Assembly: GCF_000690055.1 (NCBI RefSeq)
Contig: NZ_JJNZ01000073.1
Location: 1 to 49,374, forward strand
Origin: Pseudoalteromonas fuliginea
GTDB lineage: Bacteria > Pseudomonadota > Gammaproteobacteria > Enterobacterales > Alteromonadaceae
Length of the DNA: 49,374 nucleotides
Direction: 5' to 3'
Shown here: piece after piece, positions 7,070-16,310 of the stretch
Layout: each line of letters opens with the position of its first letter
How positions within the stretch are numbered: position 1 is the first letter of the stretch
The notes under the pieces: generated by a model
What the model saw: only the letters and a program-made list of their open reading frames with translations
What the model was told of the DNA's origin: nothing
Databases searched by the model: none
Program-made: the position numbers and the translations under genes

Positions 7070-7429
7070 TTATGCAGCTACTTTGTTTAAGTAAGCAATA
7101 ATATCGTTTGATTCATACAGCCATTGTACTTGACCGTTTTGCTCTATACGCAGGCAAGGAACTTTAACTTTACCGCCTTGCTCTAGTAGCTCTTGACGAT
7201 ATTGCTCATTGTCTTTTGCATCACGCGTTTCTATGTTTAAGCCTTCGCGTTTAATGGCGCGACGTACTTTTACACAAAACGGGCATGCTTTAAATTGATA
7301 CAGTTTAAATTGTGAGGTTTGCAGATCAAGCTGTGCTTGCTCGTCGCTTGCGCGCTTTTTACTGCGAGGAGTAAATACAAAATTAAAAAATAAGATTATA
7401 CAACCTAAAAACCAACGAACTAATTTCAT
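7070..7429 (-). CDS. Membrane-anchored glutaredoxin-domain protein
   Basis: 119 residues. An N-terminal hydrophobic segment (about 4-20) acts as anchor, followed by a short basic linker. A glutaredoxin fold runs from about residue 41: YQFKACPFCVKVRRAIKREGL with the dithiol active site CPFC, then VKVPCLRI carrying the cis-proline, and a closing ESNDIIAYLN. The active site probably faces the cytoplasm, though topology is inferred. It belongs to the glutaredoxin-like group often found next to housekeeping genes in marine gammaproteobacteria; the substrate is unknown. It is the upstream gene of a likely operon with gltX and has a terminator of proB on its 5' side. Confidence 0.88.
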   Translation of the reverse strand: MKLVRWFLGCIILFFNFVFTPRSKKRASDEQAQLDLQTSQFKLYQFKACPFCVKVRRAIKREGLNIETRDAKDNEQYRQELLEQGGKVKVPCLRIEQNGQVQWLYESNDIIAYLNKVAA

Positions 7430-7487
7430 GTTCTGTGCTCTGCTTACAACAATTTAAGGAGCCAGATTTTAGCACAAATTTACAATC

Positions 7488-7516
7488 AAAAAAGTGTAAT
7501 ACTGCGAGAATTACAC
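7488..7516 (-). terminator. Hairpin terminator after proB
   Basis: On the minus strand GTGTAAT / ATTACAC (7-bp stem, 9-base loop) is followed by six T. It lies 30 bp past the proB stop and separates proB from the glutaredoxin-gltX unit. Confidence 0.75.
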
Positions 7517-7545
7517 CCAAGTAATTTAATTTACTAAAAGTGCTT

Positions 7546-8649
7546 CTATAGCAATACCATATCATCCCTATGAAGTACTTCTGCGCCACTATCGTAATCA
7601 AGTAATTGGCCTATTTGACTAGAATGAGCACCCTTTATTTTATTTACCTCGGTACTACTAAAGCGCGTTAAGCCTCGTGCAATCACTTGATTTTTATTAT
7701 CTATTAAATCAATTAAATCACCGCGTTCAAAACGTCCAAATGCATTAGTAACGCCTTTAGCAAGTAAGCTTGCACCTTTATTTTGAAGGGCACTAATAGC
7801 ACCTGTATCTATAACAATTTGGCCGGTACTTTTAGGCCCAGCGAGTAGCCATTTTTTACGGCCATCTTTTGGGGCGGTGAGTTTTAAAAAGCGCGTACCT
7901 GGTAACTCGTCACTCATACATTTTAAAATAACGTTTTTACCTGCGCCTTTAGCAATAATAACTTCAACGCCTGCGCGCCTTGCAATGTCAGCGGCTTGCA
8001 GTTTAGTCGCCATGCCGCCAGTACCTAAATTTGTGCCACTGCCACCAGCAAGTTGGCGCAGTTCATCGTTTATGTGTGTTACTTCGCCAATGAGGGTGGC
8101 ATCGGCGTTTGTGCGAGGATCGCTGGTAAATAACCCTTCTTGATCGGTAAGTAGCAGTAACTTATTAGCATTAGCCAAAATAGCGACAAGTGCCGATAAA
8201 TTATCGTTGTCGCCTACTTTTATTTCGCTGGTTGCGACTGCGTCATTTTCGTTAATGATGGGTACAACGTCGTAATTTAATAACGCATTGAGTGTATCGC
8301 GGGCATTAAGGTAGCGCTCTCTGTCGTCTACATCGGCGCGAGTAAGTAGCATTTGCCCTACGTTTACACCGTATAAAGCAAATAGGCTCTGCCAAATATG
8401 AATAAGTTGACCTTGTCCAATTGCAGCAAGCATTTGTTTATCAATTAAGCTTCTGCCACAGGGTTTTAATAGTTGTTCGCGCCCAGCAGCAACCGCGCCG
8501 CTCGATACTAAAATAACGTGATGACCCTGCTTTTTAAGCTCGCAGCATTGGCGTACCAATTCAACCATGTGTGCTTTATCTAGTTTATCTGTGCCGCCAG
8601 TAAGTACGCTTGTACCAAGCTTTACAACTATTACCTGTTCCCTTTGCAT
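7546..8649 (-). CDS. proB: Glutamate 5-kinase
   Basis: 367 residues, the normal length for the two-domain enzyme. It phosphorylates glutamate to gamma-glutamyl phosphate, the first step of proline synthesis. The N-terminal amino acid kinase domain starts VVKLGTSVLTGG and includes HVILVSSGAVAAGRE, PIINENDAV and the GTGGMATKLQAA stretch. The C-terminal ~90 residues are a PUA domain (FGRFERGDLIDLID, ARGLTRFSS). ProB is feedback inhibited by proline in E. coli. The usual partner proA is not adjacent: an EamA transporter lies divergently upstream and a terminator lies downstream, so proB is monocistronic here. Confidence 0.96.
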   Translation of the reverse strand: MQREQVIVVKLGTSVLTGGTDKLDKAHMVELVRQCCELKKQGHHVILVSSGAVAAGREQLLKPCGRSLIDKQMLAAIGQGQLIHIWQSLFALYGVNVGQMLLTRADVDDRERYLNARDTLNALLNYDVVPIINENDAVATSEIKVGDNDNLSALVAILANANKLLLLTDQEGLFTSDPRTNADATLIGEVTHINDELRQLAGGSGTNLGTGGMATKLQAADIARRAGVEVIIAKGAGKNVILKCMSDELPGTRFLKLTAPKDGRKKWLLAGPKSTGQIVIDTGAISALQNKGASLLAKGVTNAFGRFERGDLIDLIDNKNQVIARGLTRFSSTEVNKIKGAHSSQIGQLLDYDSGAEVLHRDDMVLL

Positions 8650-8726
8650 GTGCTTTTTACTACTGATTAATTAAAGATGAATTAATTTATACCAGCTCGG
8701 TATTTTTGAACAAGTTAAAAATATTC

Positions 8727-9728
8727 ATGCTAGGATCTGATTTTATTAAATTATGTAAATTACTCTCTATGCCTGCCAGTTTATGTTTAATTATTGCCAC
8801 CTTTTTATGGGGCAGCTCTTTTATAGCGCTTAAATACGCCATTGCCATTTACGACCCTGCATTGGTGATATTTTTACGCATGCTCACTACGTTAGTTTTG
8901 TCGCTTTGTTTATGGCGCTACGTTATTCGGTTTGAGTATTTAAAAGGTGACTGGAAGTATTTAGTGGGTATGTCGCTTGCTGAGCCTTGCTTGTACTTTT
9001 TATTTGAAGGCCATGCAATGGAATACACATCGGCCTCGCAGGCCGGTGTTATTGTGTCGTGCTTGCCCATTATTATTGCGCTACTTGCCTTTTTATTGCT
9101 TAAAGAATACATAAGTAAATCCATCGTGGTCGGTTTTACGCTGTGTATTGGCGGCAGTATTTTACTTACGCTTCTTTCACCAAGTTCCGATCAAGCACCT
9201 AATCCGTTGTTAGGTAACTTTTTAGAGCTTATGGCTATGGTGTGCGCTGCATTTTATACCGTAAGTGTTAAACATTTAGCTAATCGCTACTCGCCTCTTA
9301 CTTTAATTGCGTTGCAAGGTATTAGCGGCAGCTTATTTTTTGCGCCGTTTTTATTTTTTATCGACCTACCAAGCGAAAACCAACACGACTTAACTGCGCT
9401 TATGAGCATTTTGTATTTAGGTTCGTGTGTAACCCTTGGCGGCTACGGCATGTATAACTATGCTATTAGCAAGGTATCGGTATTAACCGCTGCGGCGTAC
9501 TCTAATTTAATTCCTATTTTTACACTTATTTTGTCAGCGATTATTTTGGGCGAAGTACTCAACGTTTGGCAATGGTTGAGCATATTTGTGGTATTTATTG
9601 GCGTAATGGTAAGCCAGCGTCATCAAGAACTTGTGGTTGATATACCGCTTAGTGAATCAGGCGAAGACATTTGCGCAGATACAAGCAATCTTAAATCAGT
9701 ACCCGAGGCAAGCGAATCAAAAGGGTAA
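8727..9728 (+). CDS. DMT superfamily (EamA) transporter
   Basis: About 333 residues with ten hydrophobic segments arranged as two EamA repeats. Typical repeat features are ATFLWGSSFIALKYAI at the start and the paired ends GEVLNVWQWLSIFVVFIGVMVSQ. Members export amino acids or metabolites across the inner membrane; the substrate is not predictable. The open frame extends to a TTG at 8706. I prefer ATG 8727, and ATG 8769 just before the first membrane segment is also possible; none has a clear ribosome site. The last 106 bp overlap the sortase gene on the other strand. It is divergent from proB. Confidence 0.88.
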   Translation: MLGSDFIKLCKLLSMPASLCLIIATFLWGSSFIALKYAIAIYDPALVIFLRMLTTLVLSLCLWRYVIRFEYLKGDWKYLVGMSLAEPCLYFLFEGHAMEYTSASQAGVIVSCLPIIIALLAFLLLKEYISKSIVVGFTLCIGGSILLTLLSPSSDQAPNPLLGNFLELMAMVCAAFYTVSVKHLANRYSPLTLIALQGISGSLFFAPFLFFIDLPSENQHDLTALMSILYLGSCVTLGGYGMYNYAISKVSVLTAAAYSNLIPIFTLILSAIILGEVLNVWQWLSIFVVFIGVMVSQRHQELVVDIPLSESGEDICADTSNLKSVPEASESKG

Positions 9729-10228
9729 CAGGTAAGCAAATACAGCCCAGGTGTTTGTAAAAATGAGTTTTGGGATTGATGAATAACCTCAATCCCCGTT
9801 ACCTTATAATTTTGAATCACCCCACTTTGCAGTTGCAAAGTAAACGCCTCTCCCACTTTGGCGTTTTGTAAAAATGCAAAGTGGGTGTCGTTATGCCCGG
9901 CTATTAGCGCGCCCTTTTCGTTTCCAAACTCTTTTCCGCCAAGCTCTCCTGCGGGTAAAAATTGGCTAGGCGCAAACGCTAAGTTACGGCCACTCGCTCC
10001 AGCCAATACACTTAATGTCTTATTATGACTTGGCCAATCAAGCTTTGCAGTAACGTAGCTGTCGGCGTAATACCACGGTTTTACTTTAGTGCCGGGTGAT
10101 TTAAGTGCCTCTTGCCATGCTTGCTCAATTAATACTTGAGCAAGCCACGCTTTTGCCTGCATATAAGCGCCGTGACCAAATAATCCAAGCCCAGCTATTA
10201 GTAAGCCCACGCTTAGCCACTTTTTCAT
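9623..10228 (-). CDS. Class GN (marine proteobacterial) sortase
   Basis: 201 residues. N-terminal membrane segment (about 5-22), then the sortase barrel with the catalytic triad: His 112 (AGHNDTHF), Cys 167 (LLTCYPF) and Arg 180 (TDLRLLV). Sortases cut a sorting signal at the cell surface and transfer the protein to an acceptor. In Gram-negatives this class is paired with a single dedicated target, here the gene directly upstream, whose stop overlaps this start by 4 bp (ATGA). Family knowledge comes from comparative genomics (TIGR03784); the acceptor in the envelope is not established. The 3' end overlaps the EamA transporter gene in opposite orientation. Confidence 0.92.
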   Translation of the reverse strand: MKKWLSVGLLIAGLGLFGHGAYMQAKAWLAQVLIEQAWQEALKSPGTKVKPWYYADSYVTAKLDWPSHNKTLSVLAGASGRNLAFAPSQFLPAGELGGKEFGNEKGALIAGHNDTHFAFLQNAKVGEAFTLQLQSGVIQNYKVTGIEVIHQSQNSFLQTPGLYLLTCYPFDSLASGTDLRLLVSAQMSSPDSLSGISTTSS

Positions 10229-12255
10229 TTATATTCCCTACTTAATTTAAGCCCTCGATTTATTTTAAGCGCGCCAAATCCCAATAATAAAAAACAGCCT
10301 AGTAATATATGTAACCTGCTTTGCCCATCGGTTTGCGGTAAACGCATTGCCATACCTTGTGGTAATGCATTAGTAGCTTGCGCCGTTTGCTCTGCCAGTT
10401 CTTTTATCTGAGTTTGTTCAATCGCTATAAAAGCAGTAAACGGGCTAAGTAATTGATGAGTAAGCGCAAGCTCCTGTACTTCATCTTTAACTGTATTTTG
10501 CTCGTTGTATAAAAGTAATGACTTGATTTTTTGGCGCGCCCATAGTTTTGCAATACCTTGAGCGTTTGAGCTATTTTGTGTGCTTAATTTAATACTTAAA
10601 GGACCTTGTGCTGTTTGCCCAGCAAGTACCAAATTTTTAGCATTATTAAGTTTTATAGCGACCATGATAGGCTCGCCAAAATATAAATCAGGTAGTGGTG
10701 ATGGTGAAAAATCTAAGCTGTTACCGCTTTCGTCGCTTAGCGCCAAATTAGTAATAGCCGGATGTGCTAGCTTATCAAACAACTGCTGCATTTTAGGTTG
10801 CACCTCGCTTGTGCTGCCTATAAACGTAAATGAGCCTTTGCCTATATCTGCCGCTCGGCGCATAAAAAAGCTATTCGGTGCGCTGCCAATACCCACTGTA
10901 AATAAGCGGCTATCGCCTAACTTACTTTGAATATTTTTAAATAATGCATCTTCATTACTTACGCTGCCATCAGTTAAAAATACAACTTGGCGTACAAAAC
11001 CATCAAACTCGCTGCCATCAAGTACGGCATTAAGCGCACCTTGTATTTCAGTGCCGCCGTCGGCTTCTAGGCTATAAATAAATCGCTCTGCACGGCGTAA
11101 ATTAAAGTCACTGGCTATAAGTGGTTTATCGCTCATTGGAGTTACTATGTTGTCAAAACCAATAATGTTAAAGCTGTCGTCGCTATCAAGTAATGAAAGT
11201 GCATAAAACAAGGCTTTTTTAGCTTGCTCCATAGATTGCCCGTGCATAGAGCCAGACGTATCAACTACAAATACCATTTCGCGAGGTAATCGCTGAGTTT
11301 GTGTAAAATGATCCCCCGGTGGCATTAGCATAGCAAGCCCGTATCGGTCACCATTTTCAAACTGCTGAGTAAAAAATGCGGCTTGAGCTTGCTCTTTTTG
11401 CAGCGGTTTAAACTCAAGTAAAAAGTCGCGATTAACTGTATTTGTCTCATTTAACGCTATTTTATATTGTCCAAACGCAGTGTTTTGTACATCAACATTA
11501 TGATATTTAGAATTGATATCCACCAGCTCTAAGCCTACGTCTATATCAATGTTTAAGCTAAATTGGCTGCTTGGTACGTTATCAGTTTGAGTACTATTTT
11601 GAGTGATGTTTTGAATGCTGTAAACAGGGCTTAACCACCCAGTTGGGAGTGGGTTAGTATGCGTTTGGTTTTGAGTATTAACCTCAACCTCACCACTAAT
11701 CGCGTGATAACGCGGTGTAATAATAGTAGGAAATCTAATAGCAAATGTGCCGCTGCTGTAGTCAATTATTTCTTGATACTCAAGCTCAATAATCACTTGC
11801 TCACCAGGACCAATGTTTGCCACATTCGTAATAAACATATTGGCGCGTTGCTGGCGTACAAGGGCCGCTTGCTTACCTGCTTTTTTAGCCTCTTCGTATT
11901 TTTTTTCGGCTTCCACTTTTTTATCAATTTGGCCTTTAATGACTCGCTCACCTATACGCATCGTCATGGCATGCACGGCGCTTTCATCTGGCAATGGAAA
12001 AACGTAGCGCGCGTTAACTGCAAACGGGTTTTCGTTTTGATAGGTCTGCGTTACTACAACGTGATTAATTAAGCCAGTTAAGGTCATATTGGCATCGCTT
12101 TTTAATATTATTGCTGGGCCTGCTGGCGCACCATTGCTATCAAAAAGTTCTAACTTGGGTGATTGCGCATGGCTTTTGAAGCTCGCTAACAGCACAATCG
12201 CTATGAATATAAAAATGCTTACTTTAGTAAGCATTTTGGTCGGTTTACTCAACAT
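10225..12255 (-). CDS. VIT/VWA-domain sortase target protein with LPQTDG signal
   Basis: 676 residues. Signal peptide 1-30 (ends SHA). A VIT domain (about 35-165, starting LELFDSNGAPAGPAI) is followed by a von Willebrand A domain from about 325, with the MIDAS motif DTSGS at 332-336. The C-terminus is a classical sorting signal: LPQTDG at 639-644, a hydrophobic stretch and basic residues (LKLSREYK). This architecture, related to inter-alpha-trypsin inhibitor heavy chains, is the dedicated substrate of the class GN sortase (TIGR03788). The mature protein is expected at the cell envelope, possibly binding a metal-dependent ligand. It is translationally coupled to the sortase gene. Confidence 0.93.
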   Translation of the reverse strand: MLSKPTKMLTKVSIFIFIAIVLLASFKSHAQSPKLELFDSNGAPAGPAIILKSDANMTLTGLINHVVVTQTYQNENPFAVNARYVFPLPDESAVHAMTMRIGERVIKGQIDKKVEAEKKYEEAKKAGKQAALVRQQRANMFITNVANIGPGEQVIIELEYQEIIDYSSGTFAIRFPTIITPRYHAISGEVEVNTQNQTHTNPLPTGWLSPVYSIQNITQNSTQTDNVPSSQFSLNIDIDVGLELVDINSKYHNVDVQNTAFGQYKIALNETNTVNRDFLLEFKPLQKEQAQAAFFTQQFENGDRYGLAMLMPPGDHFTQTQRLPREMVFVVDTSGSMHGQSMEQAKKALFYALSLLDSDDSFNIIGFDNIVTPMSDKPLIASDFNLRRAERFIYSLEADGGTEIQGALNAVLDGSEFDGFVRQVVFLTDGSVSNEDALFKNIQSKLGDSRLFTVGIGSAPNSFFMRRAADIGKGSFTFIGSTSEVQPKMQQLFDKLAHPAITNLALSDESGNSLDFSPSPLPDLYFGEPIMVAIKLNNAKNLVLAGQTAQGPLSIKLSTQNSSNAQGIAKLWARQKIKSLLLYNEQNTVKDEVQELALTHQLLSPFTAFIAIEQTQIKELAEQTAQATNALPQGMAMRLPQTDGQSRLHILLGCFLLLGFGALKINRGLKLSREYK

Positions 12256-12300
12256 AAATCACTCCATCGAACGCTTTGTTTTACTTAGATTCAGTTAGAT

Positions 12301-13032
12301 TTAGTTACTCGCCATTTGGCCATTTGCTGGGCTCATTGAGCGAGTGGTAAGCGTTACGCGTCTATCAAAAAAGTTATCTTCCACCGTGTTGCTGTTAGCC
12401 AATGTTTGCTGCTCGCCAAATGCCTGCGTACTTAAGCGTTTGTGGCTCACACCGTGTTTTATTAAATAGCTTTGCACGGCATTTACACGCGCTTTGGAAA
12501 GTAAAAGATTAGCTTGCTCATCGCCGCGTTGATCGGCAAAGCCACTTAAATCAAGTGCGAGTTGTGGTTGGTTGTTTAACAAGGTAACGAGTTGGTCTAA
12601 CTGCAGCGCAAAATGCGGGGCAATAACACTTGAACCTGTTTTAAATTGCACCGTCATCGCCAATAAGTTATTAATTTGAACTTGAGTTAACTGCTCATTT
12701 TGATTGGCAAGTACTTCTAACTGCTGCTCTAACATATTGTTGTGGTTAAGCACGTGTTGGTAATCGCTGGTTTTTTCTTTCATGACCGTAATTGCACGCT
12801 CTTGCTCTGCAATTTTGTTATCAGCTACTTTTGAATCACCTATTAAGCCACCGGCAAATGCACCAATAAACGCACCAATTGGTCCGCCCACTACGCCGCC
12901 AATAATAGCGCCTGCACCTAGCCCAATAGCCGTTTCTTTATGGGCTTCTTTTGATGGCGTGTTAGATGTTGAGGCAATTGCTGGAGTACAAAAACTAGCA
13001 ACGAGTGTTAACGCAATTAATGTCTTCTTCAT
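12301..13032 (-). CDS. pdsO: Sortase-associated OmpA-like protein PdsO
   Basis: 243 residues. Signal peptide 1-20 (TPAIAS). A glycine-zipper region (GLGAGAIIGGVVGGPIG, about 38-65) likely inserts in a membrane. A coiled-coil stretch (about 72-120) follows, then an OmpA C-terminal-like peptidoglycan-binding domain (LDLSGFADQRGDEQAN...LSKARVNAVQSYL). This arrangement is the proteobacterial sortase-system OmpA family (TIGR03789). It is the first gene of the pdsO-target-sortase operon (45-bp gap to the next start) and may be the envelope acceptor or a scaffold for the sorted protein; that role is an inference. Start ATG has AAGGAT upstream. Confidence 0.92.
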   Translation of the reverse strand: MKKTLIALTLVASFCTPAIASTSNTPSKEAHKETAIGLGAGAIIGGVVGGPIGAFIGAFAGGLIGDSKVADNKIAEQERAITVMKEKTSDYQHVLNHNNMLEQQLEVLANQNEQLTQVQINNLLAMTVQFKTGSSVIAPHFALQLDQLVTLLNNQPQLALDLSGFADQRGDEQANLLLSKARVNAVQSYLIKHGVSHKRLSTQAFGEQQTLANSNTVEDNFFDRRVTLTTRSMSPANGQMASN

Positions 13033-13103
13033 GATTTGATCCTTAAACTTACTTTTTAATTTGTGATGTTTTGTTTTGATGGGTGTATTAAAACAAGCTC
13101 AAG

Positions 13104-13163
13104 TGGCAGCAAAGGGGATCAAAAATGGCAAACTGCTGAGCAATTGTGGCAAAAACATGGCAA
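13104..13163. promoter_or_regulatory. Phased TGGCA direct repeats between pdsO and pdsR
   Basis: TGGCAG at 13104 and TGGCAA at 13126, 13147 and 13158 all point the same way, with spacings of 22, 21 and 11 bp, i.e. multiples of a helical turn. OmpR/PhoB-type regulators bind such direct repeats. Since pdsR is the adjacent OmpR-type gene, this is a plausible PdsR operator controlling both divergent units. Confidence 0.5.
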
Positions 13164-13236
13164 TTGCCTTTTTAACCTTACTTAGCTTAAAAACTTCGAT
13201 ATAGTGCACAACAGAGCCGATAGGATAATGATTAAA

Positions 13237-13926
13237 ATGAAAAAAATAGCCATCGTTGAAGATGAACCCGCAATCCGCGAAAACTACATAGAAATGCTGA
13301 GCGCACAGGGCTACCAAGTAAGTGGCTTTGAAAATCGCGCCTGCGCTGAAGCTGCATTTAAAAACGCCCTGCCCGATTTAGCCATTGTTGATATTGGCCT
13401 AGGCCATGAAATAGATGGTGGTTTTTTACTGTGCCAAACATTGCGATCGCTTTCTAAAACACTGCCTATTATTTTTTTAACCGCCCGCGATAGCGAAATA
13501 GATACCGTATGCGGCCTGCGCATGGGCGCCGACGACTACCTAACAAAAGACATAAGCTTGGCTCACTTGGCTGCACGTATTGGTGCGCTGTTTCGCCGCA
13601 TGGAAGCGCTTGAACAACCTGCTGATGCAAACGCCCTCATAACACGCGGGCAGTTAACACTCGACACGCAACGTATGCAGGTATTTTGGCAACAACAATT
13701 AGTTGATTTAACCGTAACCGAATTTTGGATGCTGCATTCACTCGCCCAGCGGCCAGGCCATGTTAAAAGCCGTAACGATTTAATGAGCGATGCAAAAATT
13801 TATGTAGACGACAGCACTATTACTTCACACGTAAAACGTATTCGTAAAAAGTTTATAGCACTCGATAGCACCTTTGATTGCATAGATACAGTGTATGGCA
13901 TGGGCTACAGGTGGGAACAACACTAA
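13237..13926 (+). CDS. pdsR: Dedicated sortase system response regulator PdsR
   Basis: About 229 residues, OmpR/PhoB type. A receiver domain (1-118) has the acidic pocket E8-D9, phosphoacceptor Asp 52 (AIVDIG) and the conserved Thr/Lys (LTARD, TKD). A winged helix follows (about 130-228: LTVTEFWMLHSLAQRPG, DDSTITSHVKRIRKKF, GYRW). The frame extends upstream to a GTG at 13204; the ATG at 13237, with AGGA ahead, gives the normal N-terminus MKKIAIVEDE. It overlaps the kinase gene by one base (TAATG). It presumably controls the divergent pdsO-target-sortase operon through the direct repeats in between. Confidence 0.92.
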   Translation: MKKIAIVEDEPAIRENYIEMLSAQGYQVSGFENRACAEAAFKNALPDLAIVDIGLGHEIDGGFLLCQTLRSLSKTLPIIFLTARDSEIDTVCGLRMGADDYLTKDISLAHLAARIGALFRRMEALEQPADANALITRGQLTLDTQRMQVFWQQQLVDLTVTEFWMLHSLAQRPGHVKSRNDLMSDAKIYVDDSTITSHVKRIRKKFIALDSTFDCIDTVYGMGYRWEQH

Positions 13927-16064
13927 TGCTACGATTTGGTCTGCGCAGTAAATTTATATTACTTTCATGTTTTTTGTTTTTGCTGCCGTGGCTTGGCTAC
14001 GAGTACGTATGGGAAATGGAAAAGTTTTTACGCCAAGGCCAAGAAAAAACCCTAGTAGGCACCACTCGTGCTCTTGCTACTGCATTACATGAGCGCCCCG
14101 CATTATTTGACGAGCAAACCAACTTTTTAGACCAAGTAGTAAAAGGCCGCGATTTATACGCTTATAATCTTAAAAACCCTATTCAGCTCGACGGTAAACT
14201 TAACGATTGGGACAGCTACCAACCGCTATTTTGGCATTACGACAAGCGCTACTTACAAAAAACAGATAACAAACATCAAGCCAGTGACTTATCGTTTGAT
14301 CACATGGTGGGAAAATTTGATAACTACTTATACGCCGTATTTAAAGTCACCGACAATACCCTTATTTATCGCGCTAAAAATAGCTTAAGCATTACCAATA
14401 ACGATTATTTACAAATTGGCCTAAAAACGCCAGACGGCCAGTTTAATACTTACATTATTGCGCCGCGCCAAGATGGCTGGGTTAATGCATTTGATGCAAA
14501 TACCAAAGCCCCTTTTACAAAAATTCAGGGCTATTTTGAAAGTACCAAATCAGGTTATAACGTAGAGCTGCGCTTTCCTATTAGCATGCTGGGCAACAAA
14601 CTTGGCTTTGCTATTGTTGACATAGATAGTAAAGGGGCACTGCTCGAGCCTAAAATAATGTCGACCTCAAACTTAAATAACCCAAACGATTTGGGCTCGG
14701 TATTAGTCCCTTCCCCAGAAATTAGCCGTATTTTAAAAGGTATGGGCCACAGTGGTAGCCGTATTTGGGTGGTTGATAACCATCATCGCGTACTTGCGCA
14801 ATCGGGTACTATTCAAAATGCAGATGGCGTATGGGCTGATGGGCTTGCTAACCAAGTACCTGAAACTTGGTGGCAGCGCTTTGAGCAAAATTACTTACAC
14901 CCAATTTACTATAAAATATTAACGCGCCCCGAAAATGAGTTTTTAGATACCCTGCACGATGTAGCTTCTATGCAGGGCACACATTTAGCGAAAGCCTTAA
15001 AAGGACAACCAGCATCGTCTTGGCGCTTAACCCCCGACAGCAAAGCCGTTATTTTATCGGCCGCTTACCCTATTTGGATTCAAGACCAAGTAATTGGCGC
15101 GGTAATAGCAGAGGAAACCACAAACGGCGTACGTACGCTGCGTAACAAATCGCTCGAAAAACTGTTTAACGTTATTTTAGCTGTGATGCTAATTGGTACC
15201 GTGACTTTATTCTTTTTTGCCTCACGTATATCGAACAGAATTAGGCGGCTGCGCGATACTGCCGAGCAAGCAATTGATGCGCAAGGGCGTGTTACCGGCA
15301 GTATTAATTACAGTGATGCTAACGATGAAATTGGCGATCTGTCTCGTAGTTTTTCAAACATTGTAAGCCGACTTAGCGGCTATACCGATTACTTAGAAAA
15401 CATGTCGTCGCGGTTATCACATGAGCTGCGCACGCCGGTTGCCGTAGTGCGCTCGTCACTCGAGAACTTACAAAGCTTGCCACAAAACGAGCTGAGTCAA
15501 AAATACCTCGATCGCGCCAGTGAAGGTGTTGAACGCTTAGGTAAAATAATAACCACCATGAGCGAAGCTACTCGCCTTGAGCAAAGTATTCAAAGCAACG
15601 AGCCTGAGCCTTTTGATTTACAAAAAGTAATAAATGGCTGCATGCAAGGCTATCAGCTTACTTACCCACACCAGTTATTTACGCTTGATGTATGCCAAAG
15701 CAAATTACCTATGCAAGGTGCACCGGAGTTTATAGCCCAGCTGCTTGATAAGCTTATCAATAACGCGATGGAGTTTCGTGAAGCCAATACGGCGATTAAT
15801 GTGAGCCTTATGCAAACTGAAAATAAAGCAATATTAACTGTGAGAAACACAGGCCCCGCGTTACCAGAAGGACTCACTGAGCATATTTTTGATTCAATGG
15901 TGTCAGTACGTAGCCAGCAAATGCAGCAACAGCCACATTTGGGGTTAGGGCTTTATATTGTAAGGCTGGTGTGCGATTACCATAAAGGCAGCGTAACTGC
16001 GCAAAACAACGAACAAGCCGATGGTGTCGTATTTACCGTAACACTGCCGTTAGTAAATGGTTAA
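13926..16064 (+). CDS. pdsS: Dedicated sortase system sensor histidine kinase PdsS
   Basis: 712 residues. A first membrane segment (about 8-24) is followed by a large periplasmic part of about 390 residues. It includes a stretch resembling a CBM9-like sugar-binding fold (LDGKLNDWDSYQPLFW ... NDYLQIGLKTPDG) and a second sensory part. The second membrane segment is near 415-435, then a HAMP linker, a dimerisation helix with phospho-acceptor His 499 (LSHELRTP), and an ATPase domain with N box (LINNAMEF) and G box (LGLGLYIV). This matches TIGR03785. The start ATG at 13926 overlaps the pdsR stop. The ligand is unknown; the CBM9-like part hints at a glycan. Confidence 0.92.
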   Translation: MLRFGLRSKFILLSCFLFLLPWLGYEYVWEMEKFLRQGQEKTLVGTTRALATALHERPALFDEQTNFLDQVVKGRDLYAYNLKNPIQLDGKLNDWDSYQPLFWHYDKRYLQKTDNKHQASDLSFDHMVGKFDNYLYAVFKVTDNTLIYRAKNSLSITNNDYLQIGLKTPDGQFNTYIIAPRQDGWVNAFDANTKAPFTKIQGYFESTKSGYNVELRFPISMLGNKLGFAIVDIDSKGALLEPKIMSTSNLNNPNDLGSVLVPSPEISRILKGMGHSGSRIWVVDNHHRVLAQSGTIQNADGVWADGLANQVPETWWQRFEQNYLHPIYYKILTRPENEFLDTLHDVASMQGTHLAKALKGQPASSWRLTPDSKAVILSAAYPIWIQDQVIGAVIAEETTNGVRTLRNKSLEKLFNVILAVMLIGTVTLFFFASRISNRIRRLRDTAEQAIDAQGRVTGSINYSDANDEIGDLSRSFSNIVSRLSGYTDYLENMSSRLSHELRTPVAVVRSSLENLQSLPQNELSQKYLDRASEGVERLGKIITTMSEATRLEQSIQSNEPEPFDLQKVINGCMQGYQLTYPHQLFTLDVCQSKLPMQGAPEFIAQLLDKLINNAMEFREANTAINVSLMQTENKAILTVRNTGPALPEGLTEHIFDSMVSVRSQQMQQQPHLGLGLYIVRLVCDYHKGSVTAQNNEQADGVVFTVTLPLVNG

Positions 16065-16310
16065 GGCTGTATTTATACCGTTATATTTATAGCCACAGCA
16101 CTATATGCAAATAGTAAGTACGTAATAAATTAAGCTGTATATTTTTAGTTAAAAAGAGTTAATTTACCTTAACTCCATATAAATTAACAAAAAACCCCTC
16201 TCACCCCTTAAAACCTGCCGATTACAATTTAGTACAACTTCATATGTAACTATTCACTTTTAATTCAGTCGAACGACCATACCCTAGTTGCTTATTGAGG
16301 AGATTACTTT

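Noticed and set aside
8690..8708. ATACC-AGCTC-GGTAT followed by T5 as a terminator
   Set aside because: Only a 5-bp stem, and it lies in the divergent promoter region of proB and the transporter.
13878..13925. Upstream extension of pdsS to 13878
   Set aside because: It would overlap 49 bases of pdsR and lacks a ribosome site; the TAATG junction at 13924-13928 is the natural start.
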